Assembly (NCBI RefSeq): GCF_000428145.1
Contig: NZ_ATZJ01000055.1
Location: forward strand, 1 to 19,425
Reading direction: 5' to 3'
DNA length: 19,425 nt
Origin: Chitinilyticum litopenaei DSM 21440
Lineage (GTDB): Bacteria > Pseudomonadota > Gammaproteobacteria > Burkholderiales > Chitinibacteraceae
The position numbers and the translations under genes were made by a program. The notes beneath the pieces are model-generated. The model was not told the DNA's origin and ran no database searches. It saw only the letters and a program-made list of their open reading frames with translations. Positions 1 to 7,112 of this stretch are shown piece after piece. Position 1 is the stretch's first letter. Each line of letters starts with the position of its first letter.

Positions 1-400
1 ACTCTTCCCGCTGGCGCATGGCTTCCATCAGCTTGTGTTTCAGCAACCATGCGGCTTTCCAGCTGATGCCGAGTTGTCGTCGCAATGCCAGCGCCGCAAT
101 GTTGGTCTTGGCTTGCGTAACCAGATAGATGGCCAGCATCCATGTTCTCAGCGTCAGTTTGCTTTGCTCCATGATGGTGCCTGCCCGCAGGCTGGTTTGA
201 TGCTGGCAGGAGCGGCATTGCCAGTAGCGATGGTGACCATGCTGAAATTCATAGGCCAGCGGGTGCTGGCAATGCGGACAGCGAAAGCCATCTGGCCATC
301 GCGCCTTGATGAGCGCCGCCTGGCATTGTGCTTCAGTGCCGTAGCTGGCCACGAATTCAGGCAGTGAAAGACCTTTTTGGAACTGGATGCCGTTGATCAT
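1..400 (-). CDS. IS1595-type transposase, N-terminal part (cut by window edge)
   Basis: Reading on the minus strand from the ATG at 400, the protein begins MINGIQFQKGLSLPEFVASY and runs without a stop to the window edge, about 133 residues. It has a zinc-ribbon with CPHC near residues 41-44 and CRSC near 61-64. This is followed by a helical stretch of the type found just before the DDE-like nuclease core of IS1595/ISXO2 transposases (TIMEQSKLTLRTWMLAIYLV). A good Shine-Dalgarno, AAGGAG, lies 7 bases before the ATG, which supports this start. The catalytic domain lies outside the window, so I cannot tell whether the gene is intact. The family call rests on the zinc-ribbon order and the downstream helix. 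The IS terminal repeat should lie upstream of the start codon (above 400) but I could not locate it. Confidence 0.85.
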   Translation of the reverse strand, partial: MINGIQFQKGLSLPEFVASYGTEAQCQAALIKARWPDGFRCPHCQHPLAYEFQHGHHRYWQCRSCQHQTSLRAGTIMEQSKLTLRTWMLAIYLVTQAKTNIAALALRRQLGISWKAAWLLKHKLMEAMRQREE

Positions 401-523
401 GATCTCGCTCCTTGGCTGAACCGGATTTCAATATAGAACATCCGTTCTCTTTCTGAAGGAGAGACATAATCAGGAAAATCAATCAAACCTCAACAGAGCC
501 TAATCAGGCAGCAAAAAGGTACT

Positions 524-660
524 TCAGCAAAACCCAAATCAAGCACAACGACACAGAGAACCCAGAGAAAAGCAGGAGCACGTCAAAGGCATTTCTCAGG
601 GTTTGCTTCCTCTGTGCCCTCTGTGCCTCTGTGGTTCAATCGGTTTTTGTGGTTTGCTGA
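524..660. repeat. Imperfect inverted repeat with tandem CTCTGTG units, next to IS1595-type gene
   Basis: The 328-base gap between the transposase start (400) and the cupin start (729) holds this structure and no gene that I can support. The outer arms are TCAGCAAAACC at 524 and GGTTTGCTGA ending at 660. Inside, the left half has ACACAGAG followed by CCAGAG. The right half has three CTCTGTG units at about 610, 619 and 627 (periods 9 and 8). The two halves are roughly reverse complements, so the whole could fold into a long imperfect hairpin. CACAGAGG-type short repeats of this look are common intergenic sequences in many bacterial genomes (general knowledge). Whether it belongs to the IS end or predates it is not visible here. 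Confidence 0.6.
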
Positions 661-728
661 GAAGGGTTTCTGATCAGGACGGGCTTTGAAGGTTTGCCGG
701 GCTGAGTTATCGAGCTGGAGAATCAATC

Positions 729-1076
729 ATGCAACGCGGCAATCTGTTCCATCATGCCGGCACGCCAGCCGAGGGCGAGCGCTTCGATGTGCTGCTGGCG
801 CAGCGCAATCTGCTGATCGAGCGCATCGTCAGTTCGCCGCGCATTGCGGCGACGAGCTATGTGCAGGCGCAGGACGAATGGGTGCTGCTGCTGCAGGGTG
901 AGGCGGTGCTGGACGTGGCCGGTGCAACGGTGGCGCTGGCGGCCGGCGATTACCTTTTCCTCCCCGCCGGCACGCCGCACACGGTATGCCGCGTCAGCGA
1001 CGGCGCGCTGTGGCTGGCCGTGCACCTGCACCCGGAGGCCACCGCCGGATCGACGCCGGACATACCCCACCCGTGA
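729..1076 (+). CDS. Small cupin-domain protein
   Basis: A 115-residue single-domain beta-barrel protein. The cupin pattern is visible: an acidic/aromatic DEW at 49-51, then the first-motif glycine in LQGEAVL (54-60), followed by AAGDYLFLPAGTPH (71-84), which matches the second cupin motif with Gly73, Pro79 and His84. The end WLAVHLHPE carries His99 and His101. The usual HxH of motif 1 is missing (the position reads QAQDEW), so metal binding, if any, would rely on Glu50, His84 and the C-terminal histidines. GGAG lies 8 bases before the ATG. Small stand-alone cupins of this type have no firm substrate, so the role is unknown. It is probably cytoplasmic, since no signal peptide is seen. It is followed by a separate promoter for the next gene, so it looks monocistronic. 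Confidence 0.8.
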   Translation: MQRGNLFHHAGTPAEGERFDVLLAQRNLLIERIVSSPRIAATSYVQAQDEWVLLLQGEAVLDVAGATVALAAGDYLFLPAGTPHTVCRVSDGALWLAVHLHPEATAGSTPDIPHP

Positions 1077-1148
1077 TCAGTACATAACGCATGCACAACA
1101 TGACTTGCAGGCCGATACCCCATGCTTGCCATCGCCACTTGCCAGCGC

Positions 1149-1177
1149 TTGGTCAGGCCGCCCGGCTGCGGTAGAGT
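1149..1177 (+). promoter_or_regulatory. Candidate sigma70 promoter for the secreted protein at 1215
   Basis: TTGGTC (1149-1154) and TAGAGT (1172-1177) are separated by exactly 17 bases. Transcription would begin near 1184, upstream of the ATG at 1215 but downstream of the in-frame ATG at 1122. This supports the shorter protein with the signal peptide. It is a pattern match only. Confidence 0.4.
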
Positions 1178-1214
1178 GCTCGGCACCGTTCTCCCCGCTC
1201 CGCCGAAGCCTGCC

Positions 1215-2474
1215 ATGCCCCTGACCCGCCCCTCCTTTGCCAGCTGCGCACTGGCCCTGCTGCTCTGGCCCGCCTGCACGCTGGCCAACGATGCCCTGCT
1301 CACCGATTTCAGCCACTGCGACGGCCGCTTTTTCAGCGCGGCCAACTCGGCCAGGCTGGGCGCGGGCGATGCGCTGACGCCGGCCGCCGAGGCCGGCAGG
1401 AGCAAGGCGCCGAAAGACCTGCTGACCATCAAACTGACCAGTCCGCTGAACGCAGCGGGGCTGAGCTTCACGCAATTGCAGCTCAGCCAGCTGCCACTGC
1501 CCGGTGCGGGCGAACTCTATACCTGGAGCCTGGTTGCCGTCGGCGACGCCCGCACGGCACTGCCAGCGCTCAAGCCGCTGCTGCACGGCAGCAAGGCTGC
1601 GGTGAGCGAGCCGGGCACACCACTGCGCCTGGAGGTCTGGCAAGACGGGCAATGGCGGAGCGTCAGCCACCTTGCCGACGATCCGCAACGGATCGCACGC
1701 CTGCTGGTGGTCGACGAAGGGCCGACGCCGGGCTCGCTGGCCGTGTCGTGCGTGCTGGCGGGCAAGCTCGGCGCCGCCCAGCTCGCACAATTGCGCCCCG
1801 ACCTGCCGCCGCCCCCAGCCCCTGCCCCGGCCAAACCGGCACCCGCCCCCAGCGCGGTGAAATATGGCAAGGACAGCGCGCTGCCGGCCAGCGTCAGCGC
1901 CAGCCACGCCGCGCTGCTGAAGGCCTTGCCGGCGCTGCAGCCGAAATTCCGCGAGTTGTCGTATGTGCTGAAACAGGGTGAGCACGAAACCGCAGTGCGC
2001 GTGCGCGCCAACGGTGCGCTGCTGCACACCGAAGCGCGCACGCGCGGGCTGGAGCTGGACATCGCCGACCATTCGCTGGCCAACCTGCTGGTGCAGCGCC
2101 TGAGCGTGGGCGGCTACCGTCCGTCCACTTCGCTGGCCGACGAATTCGCCTACACGCTGCCGGAGCAGCTCGCGGATGGCGCCAGCCTCACCCTGAAAAC
2201 CCGGCTGGCCGATTTCCCCGGCGATCCGCACGCCCGACTGATCGAGCGCCGCTGCACGCAACAGGCCAGCCAGCCGGCAAACAGCTTTGATCCGGCGCTG
2301 GACGGCCTGGCCCGCCGTCTGGTCTGCAGCGACCAGCCCGACGACGATGGCCGGGTGAACCGCCAGGAATTCCTGCTGATCGACTCGCTGGGTTATGCCT
2401 TCAACATCGGCAAGGATCCGGCCGGCCACGACTACGCCATCAGCAGGCTGAGCATCAGCCGGGGCACCAGGTAA
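1215..2474 (+). CDS. Secreted protein of unknown function, proline-rich linker
   Basis: I do not recognise the family. From the ATG at 1215 the protein has 419 residues and starts with a typical Sec signal peptide (MPLTRPSFASCALALLLWPA, probable cut after CTLA at residue 24). An in-frame ATG at 1122 would add 31 residues before the signal peptide and lies upstream of the likely promoter, so the shorter start was chosen. The mature protein has two parts joined by a proline/alanine linker at about 196-213. The N-terminal part has alternating beta-like stretches (TWSLVAVGDARTALPALKPL). The C-terminal part contains the paired cysteines RRC and LVCSDQPDDD. Periplasmic or secreted location is inferred. 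Ribosome-binding sequence is weak. It converges on the SIMPL gene, with repeats in between. Confidence 0.72.
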   Translation: MPLTRPSFASCALALLLWPACTLANDALLTDFSHCDGRFFSAANSARLGAGDALTPAAEAGRSKAPKDLLTIKLTSPLNAAGLSFTQLQLSQLPLPGAGELYTWSLVAVGDARTALPALKPLLHGSKAAVSEPGTPLRLEVWQDGQWRSVSHLADDPQRIARLLVVDEGPTPGSLAVSCVLAGKLGAAQLAQLRPDLPPPPAPAPAKPAPAPSAVKYGKDSALPASVSASHAALLKALPALQPKFRELSYVLKQGEHETAVRVRANGALLHTEARTRGLELDIADHSLANLLVQRLSVGGYRPSTSLADEFAYTLPEQLADGASLTLKTRLADFPGDPHARLIERRCTQQASQPANSFDPALDGLARRLVCSDQPDDDGRVNRQEFLLIDSLGYAFNIGKDPAGHDYAISRLSISRGTR

Positions 2475-2510
2475 ACGCTGGCCGTCTGCCCGGCAAGGCC
2501 GCCGAAACAG

Positions 2511-2640
2511 CCCGTCATGCCGGCGCAGGCCGGCATCCCGAGCGCCGTGCGAGCAGGCATTGCAGCAGAATTCCCGCCTGCGACCGCAGGAAGTCCCTGT
2601 GGGACGCGGGAATGACGAATGCCCTGCTGGCCGGGGTAGC
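2511..2640. repeat. Intergenic palindromic repeat, CGTCAT/ATGACG family, long copy (A)
   Basis: The element starts CCCGTCATGCCGGCGCAGGC, with GCCGG/CCGGC hairpin halves, and ends GCGGGAATGACG followed by GGGGTAGC. The outer pair is CGTCAT (2513-2518) and ATGACG (2612-2617). It lies between the convergent genes ending at 2474 and 2776. Two shorter relatives are at 8257-8305 and 14759-14832, sharing the CGTCATGCCGG core and a GGTAGC side motif. Similar GTCATGCCGGC...GCCGGCATCC repeats are widely scattered in proteobacterial genomes (general knowledge). The gap from 2475 to 2775 holds this element, a 48-bp dyad and a terminator, and no gene. Confidence 0.6.
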
Positions 2641-2663
2641 TGCCCGATCATGACAATCGAAAG

Positions 2664-2711
2664 GGTATATCTGCAAAGCCATTGAACTGCATGGGCTCAA
2701 AGAGCATACCC
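2664..2711. repeat. 48-bp nested dyad element, copy 1
   Basis: GGTATATC begins at 2664 and ATACCC ends at 2711, with CATT and CATG placed inside about a common centre. The span is the same as at 6898-6945 and 11788-11835. It lies 2 bases from the terminator of the SIMPL gene, between convergent genes. Function unknown; see the separate finding. Confidence 0.55.
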
Positions 2712-2713
2712 AT

Positions 2714-2741
2714 AAAAAACCCCGCACACCAATGCGGGGTT
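2714..2741 (-). terminator. Rho-independent terminator of the SIMPL gene
   Basis: On the minus strand, AACCCCGCA, a six-base loop TTGGTG and TGCGGGGTT form a 9-bp stem that runs into TTTT and then AT. It begins about 34 bases after the stop codon at 2776. Only the minus strand has the T tract. Confidence 0.88.
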
Positions 2742-2775
2742 CCTTTCTGCCGGCGTGCCGCCCGGATGGTGCGGT

Positions 2776-3519
2776 TTACTGGCTGATCGCGTACTCGACG
2801 GTCACCACCACGCGGGCGATCTTGTCGATGGTGGATTTGTCGTAAGCACCACCGTAGTCGTCATCGCTGCCGCCGCCCTGCGCGGGCAGGATGTAGAAAG
2901 CGCCCTGATTGGCCGACTTCATCGCGCCCACCGTCGCGCCGCCGGTCTTGGCGAATTCGGTCGCGCGGTCATGCGCATTGCGCGTGGCGTTGGCGATCAG
3001 CGACATTTTCACGGCTTCCAGTGTGCTGACCAGATATTCGGGGTCGTTCACGCGGATCGGCAGACCGCTTTCGACCAGCTGCACGATCTTGCCGGCAGCG
3101 GCATCGACGCGCTTCACATCATTGCTGGCCAGCTGCACGCTCTGGCTGGCCACATACTGCTCGACCTCGCGCGTAGGGCGGCCTTCCTCGTCCTGCTTGT
3201 AAACCACTTCGTATTCCTCGCGGCCGAAGGCGAGCTGTTTTTCAGCGAACCCCTGCTGCTTGAGGAAATCGACCAGCGCCGGGCGATTGGCGCGCAGCTG
3301 CGCAAATGCCGCCGGCAAGGTCGTCGCCCCACCCTGCACGGTGATGCTCCAGCGCGCCTGATCGGCGCTCACCGCCTTTTCCGCCAGCCCCTTCACCGAC
3401 ACCGACTGCTTGTTGCCGCTGATGCGGCCCGCCGTATAGCTGACAATGGCCGAGGACAAGACCAGCCCCACGGCAATGCTGACGCCCAGCCCCAGCATCG
3501 AATCACGCAAACCTGCCAT
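2776..3519 (-). CDS. SIMPL domain (DUF541) protein, membrane-anchored
   Basis: A 247-residue protein of the SIMPL/DUF541 family, whose members (for example YggE of E. coli) are envelope proteins linked to oxidative stress tolerance. Residues 8-28 form one hydrophobic segment (LGLGVSIAVGLVLSSAIVSY), either an uncleaved anchor or a signal peptide. Family features follow: QSVSVKGLAEKAVSADQARW at 38-57, and the C-terminal IDKIARVVVTVEYAI strand. The start at 3519 was chosen because AAGGAG lies about 10 bases upstream; an in-frame start at 3633 has no such site and no sense before the hydrophobic segment. It is monocistronic, ends at a strong terminator, and is divergent from the gene at 3762. The molecular activity of the family is not settled. 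Confidence 0.88.
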   Translation of the reverse strand: MAGLRDSMLGLGVSIAVGLVLSSAIVSYTAGRISGNKQSVSVKGLAEKAVSADQARWSITVQGGATTLPAAFAQLRANRPALVDFLKQQGFAEKQLAFGREEYEVVYKQDEEGRPTREVEQYVASQSVQLASNDVKRVDAAAGKIVQLVESGLPIRVNDPEYLVSTLEAVKMSLIANATRNAHDRATEFAKTGGATVGAMKSANQGAFYILPAQGGGSDDDYGGAYDKSTIDKIARVVVTVEYAISQ

Positions 3520-3761
3520 GCTTTCAACTCCTTGACTTGAATCCTGCATTAGACACACGAGCTGACCTGGGCCGCAATGGCCGCGCTCACTTGCCCATCC
3601 CGTTCCGGCGGGCCGGCGGATGTGAACGTTCACGCAACCCGCAGCGCCGGGGCGGGTCTATCAAAAAAGAATCAAGGCAGACTCACCCCGGACGCACCGC
3701 GCGGCATTACGGCGGGCCACGGCGATCCGGGCATGATCACACGCCGTGCAAGGAGACCACC

Positions 3762-4148
3762 ATGAGCCCGATCGTCCGTTCCCTGATCCTGGCCGCCGCG
3801 CTTGCCGGAGCCACCAGCGCCAGCGCTGCGCCTTATGTCTCCGGCGGTGTCGGCGAAGACAGTCTCGCCACGCTGCAGCAGGCCTACGGCAATTACAACA
3901 CCCACCTCACCTTCGCCGAACGCGGCAGCGGCGCCTATCTGGCCGGCGTGGCGGTGACGATCCGCGACACGCAGCAGCAGACGGTGCTGGCCACCACCAG
4001 CGAAGGCCCGCTGCTCTACGCACGACTGCCGGCCGGCAAGTACACGGTCAGCGCCAGCAGTCAGGGAGAAGTGCTGACTACGACACTGACGATTCCGCCC
4101 AGGGGGCACCGCGAGCATGTCTTCCGCTTTGCGCCCGGCCGCTATTGA
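3762..4148 (+). CDS. Small secreted protein, carboxypeptidase-regulatory-like fold
   Basis: A 128-residue protein with a clear signal peptide (MSPIVRSLILAAALAGATSA, probable cut after ASA at 22). The mature part reads as a small beta sandwich of the carboxypeptidase-regulatory/transthyretin type: GVAVTIRDTQQQTVLATTS (62-80), then GPLLYARLPAGKYTVSASSQ (82-101), then TTTLTIPPRG. The pattern 'extra feature, then LPAGKYTV' is typical of such domains. AAGGAG lies 6 bases upstream of the ATG; an in-frame upstream ATG at 3537 precedes the signal peptide and was rejected. Binding partner is unknown. The stop codon lies inside a MITE-like element that begins at 4143-4144, so the natural C-terminus may have been longer or different. 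Confidence 0.82.
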   Translation: MSPIVRSLILAAALAGATSASAAPYVSGGVGEDSLATLQQAYGNYNTHLTFAERGSGAYLAGVAVTIRDTQQQTVLATTSEGPLLYARLPAGKYTVSASSQGEVLTTTLTIPPRGHREHVFRFAPGRY

Positions 4149-4256
4149 TCGGGCCCTCAGAAGTTTGAATTTCCGTAGGAGCGAGCTTGCTCGCGAAGTT
4201 GCTGTTCGCGAGCAAGCTCGCTCCTACGAGTAAAAACATCATAGGGCCGGATCAAT
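4144..4256. mobile_element. MITE/REPIN-like element, copy 1
   Basis: The ends are ATTGATCGGGCCCT at 4144 and AGGGCCGGATCAAT ending at 4256, an inverted repeat of about 14 bases with one mismatch. Between them is a perfect 24-bp inverted repeat, CGTAGGAGCGAGC... at 4174-4197 and its complement at 4205-4228, with a 7-base loop. The core is the same kind as the GTAGGAGCGAGCTTGCTCGCG REP sequences known from Pseudomonas and relatives. The second copy, at 14834-14948, is present in the opposite orientation, including the flanking AGTTTGAATTTCCG arm. The element has no coding capacity, so it would need a transposase in trans. Confidence 0.75.
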
Positions 4257-4323
4257 GGCGGATTTCCCTTCGCTCAACACCGGTACACCGGGCACGTAAG
4301 AGTTTGCCGTCTGGATGGATGCC

Positions 4324-5736
4324 TTATCCGCCCGTCATCGCGGCGACGAAATCATCCTCCGACTGCGCTTCCAGCCGACCGCTCAGGCAGGCGGCGCGGA
4401 ACAGCTCGTAATCGCGCTCGCTCTGGTCGGCATACGCTGCGGCGTAGCGCACCAGCGCGCTGGCGAATTCGTCATCCCGCCCCAGATAGCCGCTGATTTC
4501 GCCGGCAAAGCCGCCGCTGCGGGCATGCGCGCGCGCCAGTACCCAGCCGCACAGCTCGCCGTAGAGCGCCATCACCGTCGGCGAATAGCGCTCGATGGCC
4601 GGCGAGATTTTCATGTCGCGCAACTGGCGGAAGTAGAAGTGATGCCCGCCCGCATGCGACCAGCCGAGGAAGATGTCGCTGAAGGCCTGCATCAGCCGCT
4701 TGCCGACAACGACGCGCTGGCCTTCGTTGGCGTAGGGCGAAACGCCCGCCGGCACATAGGGCGCCAGCACCGAGGGCCGCGCTTCCTTGATCTGCAGGAA
4801 GAGCGGTTTGTCTTGTTCGTCGGTCAGCAGCAGCACAAGGCAGCGCGTGCCGACGCTGCCGACACCGACCACCTTGCACGCCAGATCCTGCATGCTGAAA
4901 CGTTCGAGCAGCTGGCGGTGGCTGATGCTGATCGTCGCCAGGTATTCGCCATACAGCTGCTGCGCCAGCGCCTGCCGGTTGCCCAGCAGCATCTTGCGCT
5001 CCTCGGCACCGAAGACCGGGTTTTCGCCGAAGATGTGAAACAGTGAGGGCAGCTCGTCGTTGATCTGCCAGCGGCCCTCGACCTTGCTGCCGATCTTGGG
5101 CAGCAGGCGCTCGTGCGTGCGTTTCTGTGCCTTTTTCATTTCGCGGCCCAGCACCTCGCGCGCGTGTTCGTCGTCAATGCTGTCGAGCAGGCGCTCGTAG
5201 CTGATGCGGTCATACCAGACCTGCATCGCGCCCTTCTCGGCGTAATGCGCCATCCAGCGCTGATAGCTGCGCACCAGCCGGTAGACGATCTCGTCTGCAC
5301 TGTGCCGGCTGAAGCCGCCGGTGCGCGCGGCCAGCACGAAGCTGGCCGCCAGCCGCTTCACATCCCACTCCCAGGGGCCGGGGTGCGTTTCGTCGAAATC
5401 GTTCAGATCGAAAAGCAGCGTTCGCTCGGGCGAGGCAAAACCGCCGAAGTTGCCCAGATGCGCGTCGCCACAGATCTGCTGGATGATGCCGCTGTGCGGC
5501 GTGCCGGCCAGATCGTGCGCCTGCAGCATCGCCGCGCCGCGAAAGAAGGTGAACGGCGACACCAGCATGCGCCCGTAGCGCAGCGGCACCAGCCGGGCAA
5601 TGCGCCCGGCGCTGCTGGCTTCCAGCAGGGGCAGCGGATCACGCCGGATATTGCCGGGCTCGGCATGGCCGGCCAGCGGCGCCTGCTGGCGGCGCGCCCG
5701 GCCCTGGGCAAATTGCGATGATGCGGCGGTGGACAT
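4324..5736 (-). CDS. DUF2252 family protein, kinase-like motifs
   Basis: A 470-residue protein, the usual length for DUF2252. The start at 5736 (MSTAASSQFA) was chosen over one at 5832 because the extra 32 residues look non-conserved; the ribosome-binding site is weak. Family features are the IRRDPLPLLEA N-terminus, ICGDAHLGNFGGF (88-100), LLFDLNDFDETHPGPWEWDV (108-127) and GWVLARAHARSG (397-408). CGDAHLGN followed by a DFD-type motif resembles the catalytic loop and metal-binding Asp of aminoglycoside-phosphotransferase-like kinases. VVGVGSVGTR (289-298) followed by FLQIKEA (313-319) resembles a glycine loop and Lys, but they come after the catalytic motifs. Substrate is unknown. It is cytoplasmic by appearance and monocistronic, with the MITE-like element downstream. 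Confidence 0.85.
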   Translation of the reverse strand: MSTAASSQFAQGRARRQQAPLAGHAEPGNIRRDPLPLLEASSAGRIARLVPLRYGRMLVSPFTFFRGAAMLQAHDLAGTPHSGIIQQICGDAHLGNFGGFASPERTLLFDLNDFDETHPGPWEWDVKRLAASFVLAARTGGFSRHSADEIVYRLVRSYQRWMAHYAEKGAMQVWYDRISYERLLDSIDDEHAREVLGREMKKAQKRTHERLLPKIGSKVEGRWQINDELPSLFHIFGENPVFGAEERKMLLGNRQALAQQLYGEYLATISISHRQLLERFSMQDLACKVVGVGSVGTRCLVLLLTDEQDKPLFLQIKEARPSVLAPYVPAGVSPYANEGQRVVVGKRLMQAFSDIFLGWSHAGGHHFYFRQLRDMKISPAIERYSPTVMALYGELCGWVLARAHARSGGFAGEISGYLGRDDEFASALVRYAAAYADQSERDYELFRAACLSGRLEAQSEDDFVAAMTGG

Positions 5737-5832
5737 GATGCGGATTTCCGGGATGAACACCCGATTATGGCCGCGCGCCCAATGGAAAAGAAAGGCGCAT
5801 TTACTGCAGCGCAGCATCGGCGGCAGGATCAC

Positions 5833-6717
5833 TCACACACGAGCCAGTTGCCAGGCCGATGCGCCAAGCAGGCACACGTCCGCCAGCATCATCACTGCGC
5901 CCGCACGCCACAGCGACGGCAGGCGCAAGCACACCAGGGCGAGAGCTAGCAGCACCGCGAGCAAGACCATGAGCGCCGTGGCCTGCTCCAACAGTGCGTT
6001 CCCCATGAACAACCCCTGCCGCATGATCCGGGGATAGGCCAGCAGCAGCACTTCCAGCCCTGCCAGCTGCATCAGCCAGAAGCGCCAGCCCGGCGCTCGC
6101 GCGGCCGTGCGGCTCTCCAGCGAGACGACACACAACAGCTGGGCATACGCGACCAGCATGGCAAATACCCAGGGGGCTTGCGGCCAGTACCCCCCTCCAT
6201 TGCAATCGCAACGCAGCTGGAAATAGGCCCCGTCCTCAATCGGAGGCCAGGCCAGAAAATGCGCGCCGGCAGGCAGCAGCACGGCCAGCAGCAGGAGCGG
6301 GCAGTACATTGGCACTGGTCGCCATGGGCTGCCAGCGACCGCCGCCGCCAGCAGCAGCAGCGGCAGAGGGATCAGCAAGGGCGGAGCCAGCAGCCATTCC
6401 GCCAGTACATCTACCCATTCCCGCATTGCCAGCGGCAATACGCCCCACCCGATCAGCACCTGGAACAGCAGCGCCGGCAGCACTGCGGGCAGCGCCACGG
6501 CCAGCACCGCCAGTGCGCAACGCCTAGCGGTGCTTAACTGCACACGCATCAGCACCAGCAAGGCCAGCTGGCACACACTCAGCCACAGGCCGGGGAACAG
6601 CTGGCCGATGGGCAGAAAATCCCGCCCAAAGTACCAATGCGGCGCACTCAGGAGACCGCTCGCCCAGGCCAGCACGGCGGCCAGCGCCAGCAGGCCGCCT
6701 ATCTTCATGTTCGTCAT
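5833..6717 (-). CDS. Polytopic membrane protein of unknown function
   Basis: I do not recognise the family. The 294-residue protein is nearly all hydrophobic and I count about nine possible membrane segments, among them LLALAAVLAWASGLL, LWLSVCQLALLVLM, VLAVALPAVLPALLFQVLIG, LLAPPLLIPLPLLLLAAAVA, YCPLLLLAVLLPAGAHFLAW, VAYAQLLCVV and ALMVLLAVLLALALVCL. A short exposed part near the middle (YFQLRCDCNGGGYWP) has two cysteines. The start at 6717 (MTNMKIGG) was chosen because GGGGAG lies 6 bases upstream; the longer form from 6801 adds a polar N-terminus with no such site. The gene ends about 97 bases before the DUF2252 start; whether they share a transcript is not clear. No motif suggests a transporter class. 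Confidence 0.75.
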   Translation of the reverse strand: MTNMKIGGLLALAAVLAWASGLLSAPHWYFGRDFLPIGQLFPGLWLSVCQLALLVLMRVQLSTARRCALAVLAVALPAVLPALLFQVLIGWGVLPLAMREWVDVLAEWLLAPPLLIPLPLLLLAAAVAGSPWRPVPMYCPLLLLAVLLPAGAHFLAWPPIEDGAYFQLRCDCNGGGYWPQAPWVFAMLVAYAQLLCVVSLESRTAARAPGWRFWLMQLAGLEVLLLAYPRIMRQGLFMGNALLEQATALMVLLAVLLALALVCLRLPSLWRAGAVMMLADVCLLGASAWQLARV

Positions 6718-7112
6718 CTTCTTCTCCCCGTCGCAAACACGCTGCATGCTGCGCGATGCCGATGGAGAACTGATGGAGATTTGCTGGCGACTTGATGACA
6801 CTGGGGCGTAATCGAGCCCATCTTCCGTAAGCCAGCGGCAGGATAACCGGCGCGGAGCTGCACCGCAGCAGCTGCGAGAGAATGAGAAACATGCTCTGGT
6901 ATATCGCTACATGGCATTGAATTAAATGCTTATGGAGATATACCCGGCAAGAGGATGTACAAGCAGGCCAACATTACGGATTTGCCGCAAACTTACAACA
7001 ACCATGCATTTTCCGGCAGCACACGCCAGCCATCCCGGTACACTGATCCGGCCGGCCAATTCCGACCGGTGCGTTAAAGCGGCACAGACCGCAAGACAAT
7101 GAGGATGGAAAC
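6718..7112. other. 395-base divergent intergenic region
   Basis: This gap separates the membrane protein gene (minus) from the FGE-like gene (plus), so it should hold both promoters. I see a 48-bp dyad element (6898-6945) in a locally AT-rich patch, and no convincing coding sequence. A TACACT at 7039-7044 could be a -10 for the FGE-like gene but has no good -35. Confidence 0.5.
6898..6945. repeat. 48-bp nested dyad element, copy 2
   Basis: The outer arms GGTATATC (6898-6905) and GATATACC (6937-6944) are perfect 8-bp complements. The inner arms GCATT (6914-6918) and AATGC (6925-6929) share almost the same centre. It lies in a divergent intergenic region, about 180 bases upstream of the membrane protein gene. 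This is the most symmetric of the three copies. Confidence 0.65.

Noticed and set aside
524..660. CRISPR array made of CTCTGTG units
   Set aside because: Units are 8-9 bases with no spacers, so this is a simple short repeat.
1077..2651. A 524-codon open frame on the minus strand opposite the secreted protein
   Set aside because: It overlaps a plus-strand gene with a signal peptide and good promoter. Its composition is Arg/Gln/Gly rich, as expected from the reverse frame of GC-rich coding DNA.
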